From positions 126,608,721 to 126,672,720 of the forward strand of contig OY726559.1 of assembly GCA_963383645.1 (NCBI GenBank): 64,000 nt of DNA, written 5' to 3'. Origin of the DNA: Muscardinus avellanarius (Eukaryota; Chordata; Mammalia; Rodentia; Gliridae). The notes under the pieces were generated by a model, which saw nothing but the letters and a program-made list of their open reading frames with translations, searched no databases and was not told the DNA's origin. A program made the translations under genes and the position numbers. Of the stretch, positions 34,284 to 45,773 are shown in pieces (positions within the stretch are counted from its first letter, which is position 1; every line of letters begins with the position of its first letter).

Positions 34284-34769
34284 CCATGTTCTAGTAGTTG
34301 TGTATAAGCTTATCTTAAATAGGTAGGAGGTATATGGGGCACTTTTAGTTATCCCATTAAAGTTATCTAAAGTAAATGAGATGAAACAAAATGTGCATAT
34401 GGGTTCCAGCTTGAGACAAGCAATTGTGACAGGGGCATTCTAGAGCCTTAACATAAAACCACCGCTTCATTTCTCTACTTTAGTCTGCCTGCAGAACATC
34501 AGCTCAAGCTATCCATCTTACCTACTTGAAAGAGACGCATCTAAGGCTTCCTGTTCCTTCCTATAACAGTAAGACTGGTCCTTTCCTTGTCTTTCCTTTT
34601 TAGTTTGATTTCATCTTTTCTTTCTGTGTTTCAGGACACCTGATGGGCCTTGGAATGTGTGTAAATGATGACAAGGACATTATGTATACACAAGGTGGAG
34701 CATACTTACACACTCAGGACACACTCAGGGTTTTGGGTTTTCTTGTTTTGCTTCACCGTTATGTCCCTT
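34280..34769. other. Unassigned sequence
   Basis: Nothing recognised. Confidence 0.4.
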
Positions 34770-34835
34770 GAATTTGTCATAGCGCCCGGCACATAGTAGG
34801 TGCTCACTATATATTTATGGAACAAATAAAATGAG
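34770..34835 (+). mobile_element. L2 3' end
   Basis: 'gcccggcacatagtaggtgc' and 'tcactatatatttatggaac' match the L2 3' terminus. Confidence 0.7.
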
Positions 34836-35639
34836 TGAAAGGATGGCAGGGTGGTAGATGAGTTGAACCTCTTCTGTCTGGATGCTGTCTGAATAGATCT
34901 AGTCAAAAGATCCACAGTGATAATGCTGACAACCGCTCATCTTTTCAAAGGTTGTTCTTATTGATAAAACTCTCAGCTCGGTGTTTACTCCACAGAAACC
35001 AAAAGCAAATACAGTATTTTAAACATGCTTTGTAGTACCAGTTATCATACAGATTTTTCCTTTGCAGCCTTCAGCTCATTTCATTTTTGCTGTGGCTTAA
35101 ATGAAAATGTCCTGGAAGCCAGAATAACTCGTAGACATTGGTTGAAGGAAGGAGGAGGGACCAGGGAGAGAAGTAGGGAGATTGAACAAAACTAACAAAA
35201 AGCAACCCAAACATCACCCGGATATTTAGCAACAAATCCTTTAGATACCGGTCAAAATTAAGTCAACTTGAATTATGCCAACTGGGAAAACTCTCTTTGT
35301 GTCATGACCTATGCCAAGACCTCAGTCTCAGGCTCACAGCCGCCCTTCATCATCAGATGACAGCACCCTTGAGATGTCCACTTATCTCACTGGGGGGTTG
35401 CTCAGTACTTATTAAAACACTGTGAAACTCCAACAAAACAAGCCAACTAGAGAAGAGCTAGGCTCGGTGAGCTACAAGACATGATTCACAACTTATTAGG
35501 GAAAAGAAGGAAGGGAGGAGGGACAGCAGAAAGGGAAGGAAGAAAACTGAAGATTTGTTCATTTGTTCATCCCTTGAAAACCAGGTGCTGCATGCATTTT
35601 TTTTTTATCACTGGATACCCCATTTGCTGCCTTCTGCAT
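34836..35639. other. Unassigned sequence
   Basis: Unique DNA. An 84-codon plus-strand frame at 35481-35735 runs into a MIR and is not credible. Confidence 0.4.
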
Positions 35640-35945
35640 TTCCAGGAGGTAGAAATTAGTTTGTTGATTTTACAGATGAGGGAATTAAGGTTCAGAGAGG
35701 TCCATGTAAGTGGCCAAACAGCTGAAGAACAATAAGGCTGGGACTAAAGTAATAGCAAATATTGACTAAGAGCTTAATGCCAGCCACTGTTACGTGCGCG
35801 TTAACTATTAACTTGTTGAATTCTCATTTCAACCTTATGTGATAGGTAACTCCATTCCCTGTCTGGAGTTCAGAGAACAAACACAGAGAGGCTCAGGAAC
35901 TTGCCCCAAAAGTCACAGCAGGTAAATAGCACAGTCATTTAGAAA
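35640..35945 (-). mobile_element. Two adjacent MIR fragments
   Basis: Two reverse MIR pieces in the same orientation: 35640-35750 ('ttttacagatgagggaatta') and 35755-35945 ('acttgttgaattctcatttc', 'aacttgccccaaaagtcaca'). Confidence 0.7.
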
Positions 35946-36944
35946 TGACCACACCCAACCATCCTTCATAATAGGGCCTAGGTTGGCCTTTTTATGAAGC
36001 CTACATTGTTTTCAGGACATGACTTTGATTTTATATATGTAGAGAAAACAAAACAAAAACAAAAGAGATAAATACCAACCATCGTGTATTAGACTCTTTT
36101 TTCCAGCACTATAAATCATGTGTTTGTCATATACAGAGACACCATGTAGTCATAATTAAGGTGACCATATAAATCACTGTCCAAACCAAGACTCATCTGG
36201 GAAAGAGGGGCTCTTAGTAATGACCCAGGGGCAACGGTCATCACTCCAAGGAAGCCTGGCCGAACGGGGCCCAACGACCGCGTGCACGTACCCACAGCAA
36301 GCCAGTGACTAGCAGACCCCCTGAGCAGCTCAGCGGGCTAGAGGTGACACTAAGTCCTCTGACACTGGCTGAGCCATCCCGGCCAAGAGCCTCTTGCCTT
36401 TCCTAACACATTTCTCTTAACTTGTTTTCTCCCCAAAGACCATGCATAATTGGTCAGCCACGAGAGATTAATTTGTAGTTAGCTGGCTGAGCAGACTTGT
36501 GATAGCTCAATAGTTGTGCAGGGACCAGCAGCTTCTTGACAGAAGCCCGGCCGCCTCCTCTTGACATCAGCCCTCCCCAGCCTGCTTTTTGGGGAACTTC
36601 TGGCCAAACCTTGCGCTTTTATTTACCTCAGTTTTGCCTGGCTGAAGAATTCAGACCTGCCGTCTTCAAGTATTCTCTTGGGCCATTTTTCTTTTGGAAG
36701 TAAAAACACAAGACAAGAGACTCCGACTCCCTTCTTCCAAACAATGCAAGAAGGAGGTATCAGGGTACATAGCTAGAAAAGAAAGGGCCCTGAACAGAGA
36801 AGGGCATGGTCATCGGATCCTTTGTCCTGCCCGCATTGTTGACATCTGTGGCCAGACACGGGAGACTAGGCCCTGGGTAGAAATGGTGATGGTGGTGGTG
36901 GGGATGGAAGTGCTTCCAGGAATCGCATGCTGATTTCCACGGGT
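35946..36944. other. Repeat-poor block, moderately CpG-containing
   Basis: About 1 kb with no named repeat. Bases 36230-36380 have several CpGs, and 36445-36485 carries TAATTG and TAATTT motifs. No exon identified. Confidence 0.35.
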
Positions 36945-37095
36945 TATCTCACTCTGCTCTCTCAACTGTAGGTGGCAGGTGTAATGATCATTCCCATTTT
37001 AGAAAGAGAGAAACAGACTTACAGGAAGCAAAACATCTACCTAAGGTTGAGCCCAGGTCATCTGAGCCCAGAGGTAACACTCTTCACTCACAGGA
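36945..37095 (-). mobile_element. MIR SINE fragment
   Basis: 'aatgatcattcccattttag' and 'ttgagcccaggtcatctgag' match reverse MIR. Confidence 0.6.
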
Positions 37096-37199
37096 CCAGG
37101 ACATTCAGATCCACAAGTCAACCCCAGACTACAGGACGTGAGACAAATGGGACTGAAGCAGTGCACCACCTCCTCGCCTACAGATGGGGACTCTCTGGC

Positions 37200-37312
37200 T
37201 CAGTCTTTGTTCCCCCTCCAGCTAATACCTGTCAAGATATTCATAAAAATTAAATGAGAGAAGGTCAGAAGGCTCTGTAAACTATGAAGTGCTATAGAAA
37301 CATTTAACTGCC
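37200..37312 (+). mobile_element. MIR SINE 3' fragment
   Basis: 'attcataaaaattaaatgag', 'aggctctgtaaactatgaag' and 'tgctatagaaacat' resemble the MIR 3' part. Confidence 0.5.
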
Positions 37313-37519
37313 ATCACTCTGGCTGCTCTAATTCAGAATGTATTTTCCTCTAATAGAGAAATTTAATAGTTGGGCATCACACGCAGCATCAGGACAAATT
37401 TCAGCTAACAATGGAAACGTGTGGTGGACCAGGTTTATGGCCGCCATTAACCTCCCAGGGCCACTTGCCACTGTGCAACGCCCTATCGATAAGGATGAAG
37501 TGCTTTCTAAAATGCTTAC

Positions 37520-37712
37520 AGGCCCAGCATGGTGTCTGTAATCCCAGGACTTGGGAGGCTGAGACAGGAGGATTGCAGGTTCAAGGCCAGCCTTAGCAAC
37601 ACCTTGTTTCAAAACAGAAAATAAAATAGGGTCGAGGGTGTGGCTTGGCAGTAGAATGACACTGGGCTCAATCCCCAGTACCCAAAACAAAGATAAATTA
37701 AAAAAAAAAAAA
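37520..37712 (+). mobile_element. Dimeric B1-dID-like SINE with internal deletion
   Basis: 'ctgtaatcccaggacttggg', 'caggttcaaggccagcctta', 'gtgtggcttggcagtagaat', 'ctcaatccccagtaccc' and an A12 tail. One copy of the 'cagcaacttagtgag' segment is missing. Confidence 0.92.
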
Positions 37713-38050
37713 GTACTTATAGAAACACTGAGAATAGGGAATAAGGGGCAGGAGACAAGAAAACCAAAAAGATTTTATTGTTTTAAGTGTCCCAAGTCCT
37801 CTATCCTGGGCCCTTTCTCTGACTGGCTAGAACCACAGGCGAAGGTGGTGCCTGAAGGGTGCTGTACCACTGTCTCTCAGTTATACCAAGAGCCCGGAGC
37901 ATCCAGAGAGCAGGTTGTAATGTGCAAGCCAGAGCTTGGTCCCAGAGCTGAGCTGTGTCAACATGTTGGACATCAGAAAAAAAACAGAAGGGACCTGCAA
38001 AATGGGCAGAGTCCCTCCCACACACCTTCTTAAACCACCTGTGGACTTTA

Positions 38051-38257
38051 TTTTTTTATTTTTTATTTTTATTTTTGGTGGTACTCAGGTTCCTGGAAGC
38101 ACTTCTACTTCCGGGCTCACTCTCAGACCTATTTTATACTTTTTTATTTGGAAATAGGGTCTCCTAAGCCAGCGCAGCTGGCTTCGAGCCTGCACGACCC
38201 TCCTGTCTACACCTTCCAAGCGCGGGGATTACAAGTGTGCGCCACCACACCTGGCGT
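38051..38257 (-). mobile_element. Dimeric B1-dID-like SINE, young-type, with 14-bp TSD
   Basis: Reverse young-type element, somewhat diverged. It is flanked by exact copies of ACCTGTGGACTTTA (38037-38050 and 38258-38271). Confidence 0.95.
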
Positions 38258-38504
38258 ACCTGTGGACTTTAAAGAGATGCCATTTCCATGAAGTGGAGTG
38301 AGAATGAAAGGAAATCTGACCGTCCCAAAAGCAAATGGCTTTCTCAGGTAGAAAGAAACTGCTGAATCCTGAGATTTGCATTTTGTCTTTCCATGGGGTG
38401 GAGGGAGTTAGCTACTCTGGTTCATGCCTCTGAGGCTGCTTCTCAAGCAGATCATGTGACCCTGAGACTGGTGAGCCAGGCCCCTCGGTGGCACCTTCTG
38501 CTCC

Positions 38505-38830
38505 TCGCAGAGTCATGCTGTCTAATGCAATCGCCACCAGCCACGGGCAGTCACCGAGCACCTGGACCGTAGCTACATCCAAGGGGAACCGTACTGCAAG
38601 TGCAAAAAAAGGCCTGATGGAGTCTGTAAATATCTCAATAATCTCTATACTGAATACATGTTGAAGTACTATTTGGGCTATAAGGCTCCAAATAAACATA
38701 TATGCAAAATTAATTCCGCCTATTTCTTTTGACTCTTTCTTTTTAAACAGGACTTTGCAAATATTGAAAACGGCGCATGTGGCTATCACTTGCAGTACCT
38801 ATCATGCCACATTTCCACGGGACAGCTCTG
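38505..38830. mobile_element. Ancient hAT-like non-autonomous element
   Basis: Ends resemble an inverted pair: CAGAGTCATGCTGTCTAATG at the left, and the reverse complement CAGAGCTGTCCCGTGGAAAT at the right. Internal 'gaatacatgttgaagtacta' and 'attaattccgcctatttctt' fit a mammal-wide DNA element. A 125-codon minus-strand frame overlaps it and is not a gene. Confidence 0.5.
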
Positions 38831-38989
38831 GTCTAAATGCTCGCCAGCTTGGATGTGCTCCTTGAGCAGCAGAATCTGAGCCGAGCCATGGGGGAGCTCG
38901 CGGGGAGCCCAGGTCTCAGCCCCACCCCGGAACTGCTGACTCAGAAACCGCATTTCAGCAAGATCCCAGGGGCTTTGATGTGCTACAGC

Positions 38990-39070
38990 TTCCAGAAGAC
39001 CCGCCTCGAACCTACAACCACACGCAGGGCACAGAGGGCACTGGAGAAGTATTTGCTGAATGAATAAAGA
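38990..39070 (+). mobile_element. L2 3' end
   Basis: 'gagaagtatttgctgaatga' followed by 'ataaaga' matches the L2 terminus; the upstream part is decayed. Confidence 0.5.
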
Positions 39071-41302
39071 GTTATGTCCTGAAAGTCTCTGCATACAGGA
39101 CAGCTGGGGAAAGGTAGAGCCAGTCCCTGGCTTTCTCTGCCCCTCAGATTATTTAGCAGGTCCATAGAATCGGGTCGTGGGAGAATGTGTTCCTTGAAAG
39201 TATGTAAGAGGAGGCTAGAAACCCAGAATCCTGAATCCCAGGTCCCTTCCTGGACCTTCTAACTGAGAACCTAGTTTGTAACTATGCCTCCCAGCAAGCC
39301 ATAGCATGCCAGGGGCTGAGAAGCCAGGGTATAGGGGACAGGCCCGCAGTCACTTTGGAAGAAAAAGGACTGAGACCAGGACAGAAGAGGGGAAGGTGAA
39401 TCCTCTGGGTAGAGCTGATTTGCTGGGATCACAAGAACCCAAATCATCTGAGGAGACGCAGCGGGTATAGATAGTAGAAGAAGATGTCAAATCAAGGCAG
39501 GAGAAGCAGAGAACAAGACCAAGACAGGCAAGGGCTGGAGGAGAAGCTGAGCAGGGGCCACTGCAAGGTCTTCTAGGCAAAGAATGATAAGGGATTGCTT
39601 TGCACCCCAACTCCTCCTTTCATTCCTTTTTTGACTTGAAATACTCAACAAGAATGGAAAGCCTGATAATTTAGACTATAAAAACACAGAAGTCTGATTT
39701 TAATTTCTTTAATCAGAAGCAAATGCTCAGGAAAGAGAATGTCATGGCATTCTGAGAACCACGGCCATTCCCAGCTATTGTCTCTATCTCCTGGCACTCA
39801 ACTCCAGACATCCATAACCCACCCAGCCAACCTCAGGCCACAGGGAGAGGGCTGCGGGGGGGGGGGGGCAGGAAAGCAGAGATGGAGAAGGCAGGGAGAC
39901 AAAGAAGAGGGGAACGGAGTCCTGGAGGTCCCATCAGAAGCTGAGCGACTGGGAGAGGGAGGCAGGAGAAGGGGAGAATATGAAGGTGTGTTCTAAAGAA
40001 GTTTCCTTTGTAATTAGCATGAGGGAGAATAAGAATCTACACATGGCCAAAGGACACTAAAAAACAGGATGGAGGATGGAGCTTATGTGATCCCAACTTC
40101 CTCTACCCCAGCCTGGGAAAACACTGCCAGCTTTTTCTTAGGCCTGACCATCATCTTAAGGGTTAACTCCCAGGTTCCCAGTGGTTCTCCATGAGTTTGT
40201 TGGCTTCTCCTGAAAGGGAAGTTGGGCGTGGGCATTGGGAGCTCTGCGTCACAGTCTTCCTGCTTGTTACCACACTGGAGCAGCTTGGAGATGAACCAAG
40301 GGTCACTGCAAAAGTGTGCGTGCTGGACGCAGGGTGCTCCCTGGGAACCTACACCAGCAGCTGGGGTCCTGTGCCAGGTGTCACTCAATGGTTTTAAAGA
40401 AAATCAATGAACTTCAGCTGGACCAGGTGAGATATTATACAGCAGTGCTGCCGGGAGGGAGCCGGCATCAGCATCGCTGCTGGGGAATCCCAATAGGCCT
40501 TCCCAGGGAGGGAAGGAGCAGCCTCTTCTGATGGGGACTCCAGGCCAGGTTCTGCTGACTTCCCAGCTGCTCACATTAAAAAGGAGGACTCTCAGAGGAA
40601 TTCAGAGCTATTTCCCTGCCAAGCAGCATGTCCTGTCAGAGTGGAATTGGTATTTGAAAACTCCAGACCATTCTGAGATTATCACTTGCTCAAAATGGCG
40701 ACCTCAGGGTCCCAACTGCAGGAGCGGATGGCCTGATGTGCTCATCTGGGGCAGCTCCAGCCAATCCTTAATTCCTTACCTTCAGTGGGGCAACCAGCCA
40801 CACTCTAAGCCCCACTGGTGTGAAGCCTGTGTGGATTTTCTTTTTGTTCTAGAAGGTCCAGCCTGCTGAGAAGGGGGAGAAGCACCTTTTCCTGGCAGCA
40901 GAGGTTCTTTGACTACTGAGTAAATGGGCTCTGACTGTCAACATGCCCAGTGTGCAGGGACCTGAACTACCTGGGTCACCTGCCTTCTCCACATCAGGCC
41001 AGGCAGGAAGGCAGGTCTACAGGGCACCGGTTTGTGTCTCCTGACTTTTGACTGATCTCAAAAGGAGGACTACTTTTCTTATTCTATATTCACATTTTTC
41101 TGAAGAGGAAGACAATGGGGCTTAGGTTTTTGCAAGTAGAAAGGAGTAAAACATGCTAAGATGACAACAAGTGCCTTCCGAGTCTCTGCATGTTCTCTAC
41201 CCTCTCTAAAGGGCAAATGGAGCATCTCCTTGGAATGTCTCACCTTGCTCTTGAGAAGTAAATCAGTATAAGGATTTGGGGAGTGATAAAAACACACACA
41301 AA
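39071..41302. other. GC-richer unassigned block
   Basis: About 2.2 kb. It contains a G13 run at 39856-39868 within a purine-rich stretch (39840-39980). The 112-codon plus-strand frame at 40531-40869 has no recognisable domain or splice support. Confidence 0.35.
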
Positions 41303-41512
41303 TAGCTGGGAGTGGTGGTACCTGCCTTTAATCCTGTATTTGGGAGGCTAAGACAGGAGAATCACAGGTTCAAGACCAGCTTCAGCAACTTAGGCCCTCA
41401 GCAACTTAATGAGACTCCATTTTGAAAATAAAATTAAAAAATAGGGCTGAGGGTGTATCTCAGAGGCAGAATACCCCTGGGCTCAATCTCCAGCACCACA
41501 ATACACTTACAC
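41303..41512 (+). mobile_element. Dimeric B1-dID-like SINE, ordinary subtype
   Basis: 'gtggtggtacctgcctttaa', 'agggtgtatctcagaggcag', 'gctcaatctccagcaccac'. The tail grades into a (CA)n array. Confidence 0.93.
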
Positions 41513-41514
41513 AT

Positions 41515-41515
<1 letters not shown>

Positions 41516-41554
<39 letters not shown>
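41516..41554. repeat. (CA)n microsatellite on a SINE tail
   Basis: About 19 uninterrupted CA units immediately 3' of the SINE. Confidence 0.97.
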
Positions 41555-41555
<1 letters not shown>

Positions 41556-43202
41556 AGTGAGTCCTCTGTCTCTTTCTCCAGGACAGAACCACCCAGACCA
41601 ATACACTTGTTTCCCCAGTAACAAGATGAACAACTTCAAAACTCCCTAGTAGGAGGCAACATGATTCATGTGTAGATATAACTAAGTATTTAGAACTGGC
41701 TCTAGAAAAAAAGGACACCTGCCTCAAAGAGGCTGCCACTGTCCTAACAGAGTGTGACCTCCTGCTCTAAATCACACAAAGGCTCATTTTCTGACGTGTC
41801 GCTTCCAAACTCCTTCCCTTTAAATTCTATTTAAGACTAACCACCACCAACAGTACTCTAAGATTATGCCAGATTGCTGGTTGAATTCTATGCAACTACA
41901 CTCCTAAGTCTTTGGTAACTTGTTCCTGAGTTATCCGATGTCACTCCCCCTGTGCCCACGTTTTACCAGGAAACGGGAGCTGAGGCCAGACCTGCTTCTG
42001 GCCTCCGATGCAGCCAAGCGCTATCCTGCTACAATGTGCAGAACCGACGCCTGCAGCTCTCCCGCCACACTACCTCCCATGCCATATCTCCACCATACAG
42101 ACAAGTCTCCACCCCTCACTCCTTCCTTTCAAAACAACACCCATGAAGAATACCACTCTCAGAGCTCCCCTGGGCTGCCCCTCTGGGTCTGAAAACCTTC
42201 GGGCGACCACACCACATCTGCTGAAGTGTACTATCCTCAAAGCACTGATGGCTGGGTGTTTTCAGAAACTGCAGAGAGTTCTTCTGCCTCGATTCTCTGT
42301 CGTTGTCTAAAGCAATTATGTGTCTCAGATGATGAAAAGCACTGTCATGAAGAGCTGGCACGGCAGCCAAGGAGACAGATGTGTTAAGCCACACGGTGCC
42401 TAGGAAGTCTCCTTTCTGCTGGAGCTCAAAGCAGAGATGGGCATTGAGATGGACCTTCTCTAACACCCTCCCACTCTCATGTCATGCACGAGGTTTCCTC
42501 TGATGGGGCGCAAAATTCTTTCAGCGGACAAGCACACAATTGTAAAAGTTATCATACAAGTCCACATCCTCAAGTGACTACTTCATAAATACAAATACAC
42601 TACTACCAATAAAAAATACAGTTGGCTGCATTTTAGTGTGCCAGCATCCCCAAATCCAGCATTTCTAACAGGGGATGGGAGGAATGCTGATCTGCAGGAT
42701 CAATATTTATTCACCAGTATGCTAAGGAGGGTACATTTCATGTGCACAGAAGTAGAGAAACTGTAGGTTAGACGAAGCTCAAATTGTTCCCTAACTGCAA
42801 AACTTCTCAGAGCTTTTAATGTGGTCTTGAGCACTGTGAAGTTAAGTTGGTCAGTTCAGTATCCAGCCAACCCATTAGATTGGACCACAGAACCCATTGT
42901 TCTGACCGCATTTCTTATCTTCCCATATAGCTAGGGTCAGAAAACCACTGCCCATGGCATCTAGTCTGACCACTGCCCGTCTCTGTGAATTAAGTTTCCC
43001 TGGCACAAAGCCAAGCTCATTCATTTCCAATATCCATGTCCGTTTTCACACTGCCCTGCAGAGCTGGAGTCAGAGGCAGCAGGTGGCGACGCAAAGCCTA
43101 AGACAGTTATGCTATGGCCATTTATAGAAGATGTGAGCTACTCTCTTCCCTTTGGGGTACAATTTGGAAAACTTACTTCATTCCTGGGCTCAGTACTTCT
43201 GG
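41555..43202. other. Unassigned sequence
   Basis: About 1.6 kb with no named repeat. Several 90-116-codon frames on both strands at 41900-42470 overlap one another and show no domains. A CTCF-like motif lies at 43077. Confidence 0.35.
43077..43090 (+). promoter_or_regulatory. CTCF-like core motif
   Basis: CAGCAGGTGGCGAC matches the CTCF core (CASYAGRKGGCRSY) at all but one position. Orientation is forward. A motif match alone does not show binding. Confidence 0.35.
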
Positions 43203-43282
43203 TAGGGGGTGGGGATGTAGCTCAGTGACGGAGGATGTGCTTTGTAAGCATGCGCAAGGGTTTGATCCCTTGCACCATGATA
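43203..43282 (+). mobile_element. Stand-alone ID-like (tRNA-Ala-derived) element
   Basis: 'ggggatgtagctcagtgacg' (A box) and 'gggtttgatcccttgcacca' (B box) without a B1 left half. The acceptor ends do not pair and the anticodon loop would read UGU, so this is a tRNA-derived relic rather than a tRNA gene. Confidence 0.7.
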
Positions 43283-43574
43283 TCTCCAACAAGTTTCTTA
43301 AGTTAATACTGAGCTTTCCATGCTTAGAATTTGCTTAATAACCACAGTGCATATTTCTCCTAAAGTAGAAGGACACTGTGCTACCGTCTATGTCTCTGTA
43401 TTCAGGGAGCTGACAAGCTGGTTTGAAGACACACGTGGGCGAAGAGATGACTGGTCCCAGCAGGTGCCCTGGGGGGGTAGCGGAAAGGACACTGACTGCA
43501 GAACAGCCAACCAAATGGGATTAGAGGGAAAGTGTCGGCCTCAGTCTCGGCTGTGATACCTTGTCCGGTAACAA

Positions 43575-43725
43575 CAGTAAGATCAACTTTTTACCAAGTA
43601 CTTGCTGTGTGCCGGGCACCATCTCAACTGCTTTACACGAAGAATTTCTTTGAATGTTCATCATAACCAGCAGGTGCTATTATTATCCCAGCTCTTGGGT
43701 GAGGAAACCAAGTCTTCATCTGGTT
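43575..43725 (-). mobile_element. MIR SINE
   Basis: Reverse MIR in good order: 'acttgctgtgtgccgggcac', 'ctcaactgctttacacgaag', 'tattattatcccagctcttg', 'gtgaggaaaccaagt'. Confidence 0.8.
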
Positions 43726-45564
43726 GGCTTATCAAAATAAAGTCCAGGCTGAGAGAGTAGTGAGCAAGGACCGATACGAGCATGACAGACAGGTGACAGT
43801 GTGTTACTGTGGCACCTTCTGGATGGGGATCCTATGGAGCATCTCATCACAGCATCCGCAGCAGTGAGCCAGGGCCAGCATACCCTGACACACCACTCAC
43901 ACGTATGGTGGAGAAGGCAGTGTCCTCAAAGCCCTGGCACTCAGCCACATTTGCTAAGTAGCCACGCAGTGAAATACCATGGCGGCTGTCTGGGGGTAGG
44001 GAGGCTGCTGCGGGCTGAACCGTTCATGCGGCAGGCTGCCTCTGAGCTGGGTACTGCAGGATTTCAGGAGGGAGAGAGGAGCATGGCATTCAGGGTAGAA
44101 TAAAGGGCACTTTGCCACATCCTCCACTTGGAAGAAATGAGGAAGAATTTTTGAAGTGTACATTATAATATCCATTCTGAAGAGTGGGAGACAACGGCTG
44201 CTGGAGCACTACTTGAAGTCTGCACTCCACTCCACAGCAGCCTGGGCAGGGCGAACCATGGTGTAGGGGTGCTATGTGGCAGACACTGGTGCAGGGCTTC
44301 TCTCCACCCTGGAGTCAATCCAGCCATCCTATTCTGAGAGTCCTTTGCTTGACCAAAATGGCCTGTATCGGCACCTTCCAGATGGGGATCCTATCCAGTA
44401 TATAAGGAAGCATCCCATGGCAGTTTCGGATGTGGCTTCATGAGAGTGATACACCAGGGCAGCTGTGCCACCTAGTGATGTCTGGATGTACTGTTCTCAT
44501 CCCAAGGACTGTGTGAGAGGTTTTAAGGAGGCCTGACACCCGCTATTTCTGATCACATTTCCATGCACAAAAGAGTCTGAAGTCTCAGTCTTGGTTTCAA
44601 AACACCTCTCGGAGTTGTACTGACCATTTCCCGTGAGCCTTCGGGGGCATGAGTGACTCTGTACCAAGAGGGTACAGTCCAACTCTGCGGTACTGGTTAC
44701 CAAAGAATAAACAGCAGGTGCCCCTGGTTCTACCTTCCTGTGGGGGTGCCCATATCTGTGTCTGCAATACACCATTGTCTTTATTTTACAGTCTGGAAGT
44801 TTTACACACATAGCATCTGCTGCTTCCTAAACTGAGCAAAAATGATAGCACAGACTGTCCAGAACAGAAGACACAGGATGCTTGGTGAGAATCTGTCCAC
44901 CATTCCAGAATGGCAAGAGTTCCAAGTGAGCACCATTAGCACCATGTCGGCACAGCATATGCACACAGATGATCGGTGTTTCCTTAAATGGGACCAGGGC
45001 TGGAGGGAAGGGTCTCTTAGGCCTTATCCAGGGAGAGGCGAGGCGAGGCGAGGCGATCAAGGGACACCTCTCTCCATTCCAGATTCTCGGTCTGCTGAAG
45101 GGCTAGAATTCCAGGAGTCAGATGGCGCAGCCTCCACACACATACTGCTTTTCATCCTGTAGATTAGAGCAAACTAAAGCAGCTCTACTAACAACACTGC
45201 TGCCAACAGGGCTCCAGTATCGCTCCACGCTAACAGCAGGAGCTAAGGCTTTCTGTTTACCTAAGGAAGGACAGCGTCGGTTCAGGAGAGAAATGGAGGC
45301 TGGATGGCATTTATCAGATTGCAGTTTCTGAAAATGGATTTGCTTCATTAGATCCAAGACAGTCCGCTTCCACACGGCATCCCCTATTCCGTGGGAATTG
45401 CTCCAGATATCCTGGGTGTGTGTTTTGAGACTGGGTTGCTGGTTGCCTCGCTGAGTGGTTCTGCTCTAGACCAGAGTGTATTCCTATGCCTTTGTAGTTG
45501 TCTTCATATACGAAGTACATCAGTAAAACAAAAGCAGGGGAGGTACACAAAAATCCCAATGGGG
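43726..45564. other. Unassigned GC-richer block
   Basis: About 1.8 kb without a named repeat. Two similar segments (near 43810 and 44370) share a degenerate 28-bp string. Many 70-106-codon frames on both strands have no domains. Confidence 0.35.
45035..45055. repeat. (GAGGC)4 pentanucleotide array
   Basis: Four tandem AGGCG units, a short CpG-containing minisatellite. Confidence 0.95.
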
Positions 45565-45765
45565 GAGCCAGGCGTGGTGGCGCACGCTTGTATTCCCAGC
45601 ATTTGGGAGGCTGAGACAAGAGGATCATGGCTCATGGACAGCCTTGGGTACACAATGAGGCCCTTTGCAACTCAGTGAGACCCTGTTTCAAAATCAAGAA
45701 AAACAGAATAAGGTTGGGGGTATAGCTCGGAGGGAGAATGAACCTAGGTTCCATCCCCAGTACTG
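45565..45765 (+). mobile_element. Dimeric B1-dID-like SINE with imperfect TSD
   Basis: 'gtggtggcgcacgcttgtat', 'gggggtatagctcggaggga', 'ttccatccccagtactg' and a tail. Flanks AAAATCCCAATGG (before) and AAAATCCCAGTGG (after) are a 13-bp duplication with one change. Confidence 0.94.
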
Positions 45766-45773
45766 GAAAAAAA

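Noticed and set aside
38412..38789. 125-codon minus-strand frame with hydrophobic stretch
   Set aside because: Lies almost entirely within an ancient hAT-like repeat and its flank.
39856..39868. G13 run as a functional G-quadruplex
   Set aside because: A single homopolymer without separate G runs; more likely slippage or sequencing length error.
40690..40705. YY1-like AAAATGGCGACC (and a similar motif near 51993)
   Set aside because: Short motif expected by chance in 64 kb; no promoter context.
45118..45137. Second CTCF-like motif (CAGATGGCGCAG)
   Set aside because: Only about ten core positions match; weaker than expected for a real site.
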